From NCBI GenBank assembly GCA_023376005.1, contig CM042147.1:121475421-121539420 (forward strand): a stretch of DNA of 64,000 nt, in the 5' to 3' direction. The notes under the pieces were generated by a model. It saw only the letters and a program-made list of their open reading frames with translations. It made no database searches and was not told the DNA's origin. Shown one piece after another: positions 52,001 through 61,522 of this stretch. Numbering within the stretch: the stretch's first letter is position 1; the number at the start of each line of letters is the position of its first letter. Origin of the DNA: Doryteuthis pealeii. Lineage: Eukaryota > Mollusca > Cephalopoda > Myopsida > Loliginidae. A program made the translations under genes and the position numbers.

Positions 52001-52973
52001 AGAATTTTCATTGGAGCCAAGATCAGAGAATTGATATCTGATAGAATTTTCATTGGAGCCAAGATCAGAGAATTGATATCTGATAGAATTTTCATTGGAG
52101 TCAAGATCAGAGAATTGATATCTGATAGAATTTTCATTGGACCCAAGATCAGAGAATTGATATCTGATAGCATTTTCATTGAACCCAAGATCAGAGAATT
52201 GATATCTGATAGCATTTTCAGAGGTAAACTGATCCCACATGAACAAGCAACATGGGATTAATTTGCATAAATTGTACAGACTTTTCTTGTGTCTTATAGA
52301 ATTGAAGACAGGGTGATTATTGCTGTAGTCTACAATAGGAGACCAGCACCTCCCACAAGCACGAGAGAAAATCTCTCAAACACTTTTGAATTCAATTTAC
52401 CAACGCTTAAGGTGTATATATTGAGGGCACAGGTTCTATTACTTGATAAGAGACTTTTTTTTCTAATTGAAATTCTTATTTTTGTTAAACTGATGTTTGG
52501 TTTGGTTTGGTTTGTTTTGTTTTACGGCATATCAACCTCAGTGGGTCATTTAATGCCGATAAAGTTTTGAAATAAATCAATTCTTAATGGATAATATAAT
52601 TTTTTTATAAATACATTTTTCTATTTAACCCATAGATGGTACCCTAACAGGTACTACCACTCCGGGTCAGAGCGGACCAGGGAGCAATGGTGATGAATGG
52701 GTGCTCCACATTCCCCAAACCTCCAAAACTGGAACCTCACCATCAGATAGAGTTTAACGTCATTCCCAGGACATGTAGACCCGCAGCCACCGCCTTCTAG
52801 CACCCATATGATAAAAAGGGGTTGGGCTTGCCATAAGGGCAATAGGGTTGGGAAAATCATATAGGTGCTAGGGCTTGACGTGACCTTAAACGGATGTAAT
52901 GATATGTATATAAGAATAGGATATAATAAAGTATTCTCTTGGACTGAGTACTCAAAGTTTGATTTCCAATATG

Positions 52974-53015
<42 letters not shown>

Positions 53016-56000
53016 GTAAATGGAAGTTAATCTGACAGTAGGAATACCCCTCCTTTCTAACAGTTATTTATTCCGTCTTTCCTTCATATGTTACTCTTGA
53101 TGAAGACCGCTCTATTAAAAGGTCAAAACAGATTCTGTCAGCAAACTAATAGCATCATTTGTTTTTTAAAAAAATGTTAAATTCATACTGTCGGATTAAC
53201 TTCCATTTACTTCATATTGTCTATTGAAAAAACAAAATATCTGGATTTTTACTTCTCCGGAGGCTAATATGATCTACAACACTACAGATTTGTCAACATT
53301 ACAAATTCTTTTAAACTTTCCATCTTTCTTCAATTGTGCTGTGGACTTTTAACATACTTTCTTGTAGCTGGAATACATCATGAACATTTTTGATACTTTT
53401 TTATACACTTTTTTTTACATATTTTTACATCAAACTCCTTTGAGTTTTTATTATGGATTATGATGCTTCTGATTTTTAAAAATAAAATTTATTTTTTTTT
53501 TAACACAGAATACGCATTTAAAAAAAAATTCCAGCATCGAACGGTCCAATGAAAATGCTAAAGGAGCGTTCGTTTGTACTCCTCCTTTCTAACGGTTATT
53601 TATTCTGTCTTTCCTTCATATGTTGCTCTTGATGAAATCCACTCTATTAAAAGGTCGAAACAGATTCTGTCAGCAAGCTAATAGCATCATTTGTTTTTTC
53701 AAAAAGTGTTAAATTCATATATATATATATATATGTTTTGATTTTCTTTTCTTTAGAGGAAGGAGTGAGGTTACCCGAAAAAAATGTTTAAATCACTCAG
53801 ATGATTCTATCAAAATACAAAATGTCTTACCAGTGATATTCCTGAATTTTCTAAAACCTTTTGAATTGGAATCACAACCCGGTCAAACAAGTCTGCAAAG
53901 AGAGTTTCCAGAAAATTTCTTGTCACCAGTAAACGGAAGTCTTTTTCTTCAATCAAATTCTCAATCTGAGCATAATGTTCAGAATTGGCACTGAGCACCA
54001 TCTTCACACGCTCGGCTTCTTTGAAAAGTTTTGCCATGCTTCGAAGGTTTGTGTACACATCAGTCTTTGTTAGCTTCTTCTTGTTGAACTCATCAGCCAT
54101 ATACTTTTGTAAACGTAATGTCATTTCCAGGCCGCCCAGTGTATTATCAAATCTACAAAGAAATAATAAAAAAAAAAAGGATATATAACAATTTGCTAAG
54201 TAAACTTAAGAAATTAATCAGAAGAGAAATTAAGTGCTAGCTTCATTTTATTAATAATCTTTATGCAAATGAAATCATTTCATAATTTCTCTGAATGTTT
54301 GAGATGAGGCTTGAAGATTAGTATTATTAGTGTTATTTGGACTATTGTCCCCATCTTCATTGTTATTTGTACAACGTTTCGGCCGATATACCCTCCGGCC
54401 TTCTTCAGGTATTTCTTGTCGGACTCGAGAACCTTCTCGGGCTCGGGAACCTTCTTTTTGTATTCGGGAGCCATCACGGAACTTTGAACCTAACCCTTTA
54501 TTTACCTGAAGAAGGCCGGAGGGTATATCGTCCGAAACGTTGTACAAATAACAATGAAGATGGGGACAATAGTCCAAATAACACTAATAATACTAATTTC
54601 ATAATTTGTTTTTAATACGAGGGAGTCTATCCCCTTTTCACTAGCGCTAGACTGAGGAGTGTTTTTTTTGCATCTGAGGTGGTGCGCCACACCTACCATC
54701 AGCTCCTTACTTCACCGCACAGATCCCTGTGCTACTCATTCGCTGAATTGGCAAGGGCAGGTATCAAATCAATAACCTTGCGATTCCTAGACGAGTGCTC
54801 TACCGATTGAGCTACAATGGTCAATATTTAATGGTAGTGTCGAGTCATTAAAATATGTCTGTTTCTATATAAGGAGTTAAGAGAGAAAGAAAGCCTTTCT
54901 GTCATTGGACATAGCAATCACATGCCGTGACCAGTAGTTTCAACAGACACCTACGGACCAGCTTCATGACAAGGTTGAAAGAATTCATCTCTAGGAGGAC
55001 AGAAATAGAAGATACCAGTTATCCTTATTTTCCTTCTCCATTAGACTGGTAGATCTCTCAAACTTGATTCTGTATATAGGTAGGACATTAAAAATTGTTA
55101 GTTATTGTTTTGTTGTTTAATCAACCTTTCGAATTGAACTAAGTTTTAATTCATTTATTTGTTGTTGTTAGTCTTAATAAATGCTATACTAACACAATAG
55201 TGGCATTTAAACTGTTTTTCTTTCATTAATGCACAAATATAAATCTTCATTTCTTTTTATTGTCCGAGATATTTTCTTCCCACATATTTTCTAGATGAAT
55301 TCAGTTATTTCATCTGATTTTGTGCCCAGCCACAGGTAATGATCTGAAGAGCTGTATCTACAGGCAAACCAGATGCTGGTCTAAACTACAATGCTACACT
55401 AGAACCAGTTCTGATAACATTCTACCAAATCCCAGTCCTAAATTATAATCATAGTCAATGTTTTTCAACTTGAAAGACACAGCTGATAACATAATATTTC
55501 ATGTATTTGGTTGTAAACGTTAAAAGGAATCTTCTCCAGTTTTCTTAGGAATGATATATCTATGTACGTATAGAAAATAAATAACTCAAGCGTGTTATTT
55601 AGCTCTTATAGAATTATACATGACTGAAATATATGACTAAATTGAAACATTTTTTTTCTTTTTGAAAATTATATTACTTACGCAACCCCATGAATTGTCA
55701 GTTGGGGGTTTGTTTCCACACGTGTTCCCTCTTTACTTTTGTGCAGCATATAACCTGTAGAAAAATTTCAACACAATATTTTAAAATGCACAACAAATGT
55801 AGAGTCCGCCTCCCAATATAAGAGGAAGAAAATCTAAAATGAAAAACATTTACAGGTTTGATAATTACAGAGTTTTAAGTGTTTTATTTTTGACATATTT
55901 GCGGTTAATCATTTCAAAGTAGAAATGTTAAGGTGATCAATAATTGTTAATGTACAGTGAGGTCTGAAAGTAATCATTTTTTTTAGGGGTAAAATAATTA

Positions 56001-56908
56001 CATTATACAACCTGAAATTCTAGAAAATAATTTAATTTCTAAAGATTTAAAAAAAAATTTTTTTTTTTATGTAAAGTAATTACATAACTTTTATATTATA
56101 TTATTAAAACAAAGAATAATGATAGTTAAAACAATATGTAGGGGTGAAAAGACTTTCAGACCACTGCATTTGATATCTTAAGTGTATATGCTTACCAAAA
56201 AGAAACAGAAAGTAGCTGAATCTTGAATCCAATAATTAAAGGGAAATAATTATTTAAATAGTGGAATATATTTAAGAGACCCCCCCCCAAAAAAAAAAAT
56301 TATTTGCATAGAGAAAGGTACTTGTAAACTGGTAAAAATTTGCAGTTCATAAATAATAATTTAATGAATTTGGGTGTGGTTTGAATTTAGAGTTTCTCTT
56401 CTCTTAAACTGGTTGCCTTACCAAGCCTAAAGGAACCCAGTGTTCTCTACTATTTACCCATAGCTGGAGGGAGAACAAAAGGATTCATGCCTTTCCCAAG
56501 GGCATTAAATGAGAAGTGAAACACAAACAGCTTTGTTCAGGATTTGAACTTGGGTCGTTGATTCCATTTCCATGATAATAACCATGACACTAAGTGCACT
56601 TATATATATATATATATATTACCACAGCATATGGTTAATACTATCTCACTTGATAAAACAGTAGTAAACCAATATATGCAGCATTATTAGGAGAGTGCTC
56701 AATATCTGTGATAGAGCAATATTAATAATAGATATATTATTTTTTGTATATATTTAATTGCATGGAAACTAATCTGTTACCATATTGGTTCCATGCTCTT
56801 TTAAACAGAGCAATCTTCAGACAGTGAAAGATTTTGAGAAAAAAAAAAAAAAAAAAATAAAGAAGCCTTTTCCAAAATCTGAACCAATATGGCAGATCAG
56901 TTTCAATG

Positions 56909-56944
<36 letters not shown>

Positions 56945-59900
56945 CTCTATAAATGAGAAAGAGATGAATATCATAAGCAAAATATATAACTTACCAACAA
57001 TTGTTGCTGATGTGTGACTTGCTCCCATATCATAAAATATAATGTATTGGGGTTTAGAATCAAAATCTTTTCTTCGGAAAACACCATAGTTCAAAGCCAC
57101 TAAAAATTAAAATCATGAGAGGAAAAAAAAGTTAATAAAAATTAGCAGTAATAAATTAAAATTTGGTGCGGAGGTGAGGATCAAAATCTAATTCATTTTA
57201 GCTTTTACAAATGATAAGTAATATTAACATTCCAAATGGCCTAAATTTTAGTTATAATTAAAGTATACATTTCATTAAAAAAAGACAAAAAAAAACCAAC
57301 CAAATATTTAGTATACCCAAGAGTTGATTGGTTGATATCAGTTAATACATTTACTTTTACATAAACTGGATTATAAAAAGTTAAAGATTTAAAATATGCA
57401 ATTTTTTTTTTTTTACTAACAAGATATCAAATTTTATTTTGTAGCTGAAAGCAATTGAAGATTTAATAGTATTTTTTTCTATATGTAAAGTAAGTAAGTA
57501 AAGTCGTCGGGGCGGCCTAAAGTCGGTATCAGCCAATCAGCGAGGGAGTCTATCCCCTTTTCAATAGCGCTAGACCAAGGAGATTGTTTTTTTGGCATCT
57601 GAGGTGGAGCGCCTCACCTACCATCAGCTCCTTACTTTACCGCACAGATCCCTGTGCTACTCATACACTGAGTTGGCGAGGACCGGTATCGAACTAGGAA
57701 CCTTGTGGTTTCTAGCCGAACGCTCTACCGACTGAGCTATCCCGGCCCCTTATGCAGCTAAACTAGGAAGTAACTAATAGAATGTATATACAAAGTAAGC
57801 AAATCTTATTATAATGGAGATTGTGTGTTTTTCTGTCTGTAACCGAAACTATATTACTACTTAAGTCATAATTCCCTTAAGTTATTGACATCACATTCTC
57901 AATGATTTCATTTTTATTTAAACCTCAATGATTAATAAAATTGTTTTACATTATTAATACTGTTAACCATATCTACATACTAATAACATGTAATTATATT
58001 TATATATACAACAAAATAGCGGTTTACAGTGTGGATGGGAATGCTAATTTGCATATTAATATTAAAAATGTAATTTTAATAAATATGTGCTTAGTATTAT
58101 TGATTTCTAACTGTTTGGTTTTATTTTAATGAATATAAGCAAAAATCTCTTCAATAAATCTTAAATGAAATCCATTAACAAGAAAAGATAACGGTCATTT
58201 TATTCTTTACTTCCTCTTTTAACTAAATACTTAAATTAGAAAAATAACAATGAAAGACGAGAGTGATGGAAGAGTAAGTTTCAGTTGTTCTATTTTTCGA
58301 TTATACCCCCTTCTGTTTCAAATCTTTTTAACTGCATTCTTATTTAGTTTAATTAGCCTTTCTAATTTAATATAATATTCTATTACATTAAAACTTAAAT
58401 ACTTGCACCCGGAGGGTGCATATATTTGCTAGTATGTTTAATGCAAATAGCTAAATAATTGAATCAAAATGTAAAAAGGTCTACCTGCTGCATTGTCACT
58501 CATCAGTTGAAGTAGGTTTAAGCCTGCAATTTGAGCAGCATCTTTCACAGCCTTTCTTTCTGCCTGATTGAAATGAGGTGGTACAGTCACTACAGCATCC
58601 TTAATGGGTTGTTCTGAGAAAAAAAAGAAACAAAATTTAATTAATTTAATATTACAACCAGTGTAAAGAAAAAGTAATAGTGGTAAAAACAGAAACATTC
58701 AGGAGCTAAACTTTTGTATATGATTGTAATTTAATAAAATCATTCTTTTTTTACTTTTATAACATGCAAATAAATTTGGTGAATAACTGAAATTAATTGT
58801 GAAATCCAGCATAAGTCACATCCTTGATATAGAAATAATTATTTGTACGAAAAGCAAGGACCCATGTAGATTAAATTGTCTTTAAATTTAATGTAATTGT
58901 TGAGCCAAATGCACAATCAAGAGCCCTCCACAGGAGTTAGCTTAATTGCTGCCCGATAAGGTGGCTTTTAAGCAAGTAATAGTATGTTACTTACCTGCAA
59001 AATCTTCTGCTAAATTTTTGCAATATTCAAGCAACATACCCAGCAATTCTTCTGGGCTGTAAAATGTTTCTCTGTTAAAGTAAAAAAAAAAAAAGTTAAC
59101 TTTTTTTAAATACTTGAATTTATTTTCAGAGGAAGGAAATTTACCCAGAATTCATAATTATAAAAACAAAACACAAAACCCCCATGAAACAAAATACTTA
59201 CTCGTTTGCTTTAAACAACACTGTTCCTCTTTTTTCATCTTTTACCAGTGTATAGTAAGGAAAACGCTCCTTGTATTTCAACACAGCTGGATCTTCAAAT
59301 TGTTTGCCAATGATATCAAGAAGATACCAATAAGCAGTAAGTGGAAACCGTACTTGCTGTAAGAAAAAGAAAAAAAAATACATATATAATAAACATATTA
59401 TCAAGTTAAAAATATTAGTCCAGGTTATAAACCTGGTCAATTTACCAAAACTTTCTCGTTCCCCAATGAAACTTGCATTTGAAAATAAGGTCTAAAAAAT
59501 GTTTGGCTTCGGGTTATCCTTACTGCGCTTTCAACCTGGACTATACGTACAATAAGTCAATGGAGAACAAAATCAATTGTAACCATGCTATTCCTTGAAC
59601 ATTACTTGATTCAATGGTAGAAATTTGGCTTGGTGATTGAGAAATTTCTCAAATTTATCTTAAGTATCACAGGCAATTGAATTCCTTTTTTCAAATTTTT
59701 AAAGAAAAAGTTCAACACAAGGTATGAAATTTAAGTAATTGTGTATTTTTTTTAATGACCAACAGAGTGTTTTATGCTGTACTTATAATTATTTGATTTT
59801 ACTTAAAAGGGAACATAAAAAAAATTGGATACAGAAAAATAAATTATGAAAGGAGGAAATGAACTAATCACTATTTTAGATTTCCTTCATAGAGTGAACA

Positions 59901-61452
59901 AGAAACATATATACTGGGCCAGAGTGAACAAGAAACATATATACTGGGCCAGAGTGAACAAGAAACATATACTGGGCCAGAGTGAACAAGAAACATATAC
60001 TGGGCCCATATACTGGGCCAGAGGGAACAAGAAACATATACTGGGCCAGAGGGAACAAGAACATATACTGGGCCAGAGGGAACAAGAACATATACTGGGC
60101 CAGAGTGAACAAGAAAATATACTGGGCCAGAGTGAACAAGAAACATATACTGGGCCAGAGTGAACAAGAAACATATACTGGGCCAGAGTGAACAAGAAAC
60201 ATATACTGGGCAGAGTGAACAAGAACATATACTGGCCAGAGTGAACAGAAACATATACTGGGCCAGAGTGAACAAGAAACATATACTGGGCCAGAGTGAA
60301 CAAGAAACATATACTGGGCCAGAGTGAACAAGAAACATATACTGGGCCAGAGTGAACAAGAACATATACTGGGCCAGAGTGAACAAGAAACATATACTGG
60401 GCCAGAGTGAACAAGAAACATATACTGGGCCAGAGTGAACAAGTTATACTGGGCCAGAGTGAACAAGAAACATATACTGGCCAGAGTGAATAAGAAACAT
60501 ATACTGGGCCAGAAGAACATATACTGGGCCAGAGTGAACAAGAACATATACTGGGCCAGGTGAACAAGAAACATATACTGGGCCAGAGTGAATAAGAAAC
60601 ATATACAGGGCCAGATAGAGGCCTGTGGTGTAATAGTTACTGTTGTAGGAAATAGACATGGCGAGACAAGTTCAAATTCTGGACGAGGCTGTTTACTATT
60701 ATCTGCATTATTCGGACTATTGTCCCCATCTTCATTGTTATCTGTACAACATTTTGGCCGATATGCCCTCCGGCCTTCTTCAGGTATTTCTTGTCGGACT
60801 CGGGAACCTGAAGAAGGCTGGAGGGCATATCGGCCGAAACGTTGTACAGATAACAATGAAGATGGGGACAATAGTCCAAATAATGCAGATAATACTAATC
60901 ATCAAGCCTCATCTCAAACATTCAGAGAAAGAGGCTGTTTACATTTCACAAAGAGTTAATACCCTTGGGAAAGGTATGAATCCAACTATGGGTAAATAGT
61001 AGGGCAGACTGGGCTCTTTAGCCTTGGTTAGGCAACCAGTCTAGAAGAAGGAAAACTGAATTTAAACCTGTTAAACTCCGCTTAAGAAATTGACCTTGTG
61101 TCACATCCTGCTTGTGAGCAGAGAGGTTGGTATATATATATATATATATATATAAAGATACATAGAGAGAATTTGATATAATTGAATAATCACGACAAGC
61201 AAACTCGATGAATACCATGTGCGACATGCGGAACACTGGACGGCTGTTTCAATTATTAGGTCATTGACAAGAAGTTGATTTGGTGAGTTTCGGGTGTGGT
61301 GTTGGCTGGTGGCCTAGAGGTAGAGTCTCTGGCTCTGTGTTCTCTGTCAGGGGAGATCGAGGTATACACTGCTGATGAGATCTGAGGTCAAAACAACTGT
61401 CCAGTGCACCACACGGTGCATGTGGTATTCATCAAGTTTGCTGGTCGTGATT

Positions 61453-61522
<70 letters not shown>

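Noticed and set aside
52050..52261. Repeat protein [13 protein letters not shown]
   Set aside because: The 42-bp unit is a multiple of three, so it stays open in several frames on both strands; there is no start context or splice support.
57690..57749. tRNA gene (also 9420, 24793, 35990, 48391)
   Set aside because: A- and B-box-like segments are present, but the cloverleaf is incomplete and each is followed by the same SINE body.
59871..60959. Open frames up to 331 codons with repeating [16 protein letters not shown] peptides
   Set aside because: A 28-bp unit shifts frame at each repeat, so all frames stay open; the indels are not frame-preserving and there is no codon bias.
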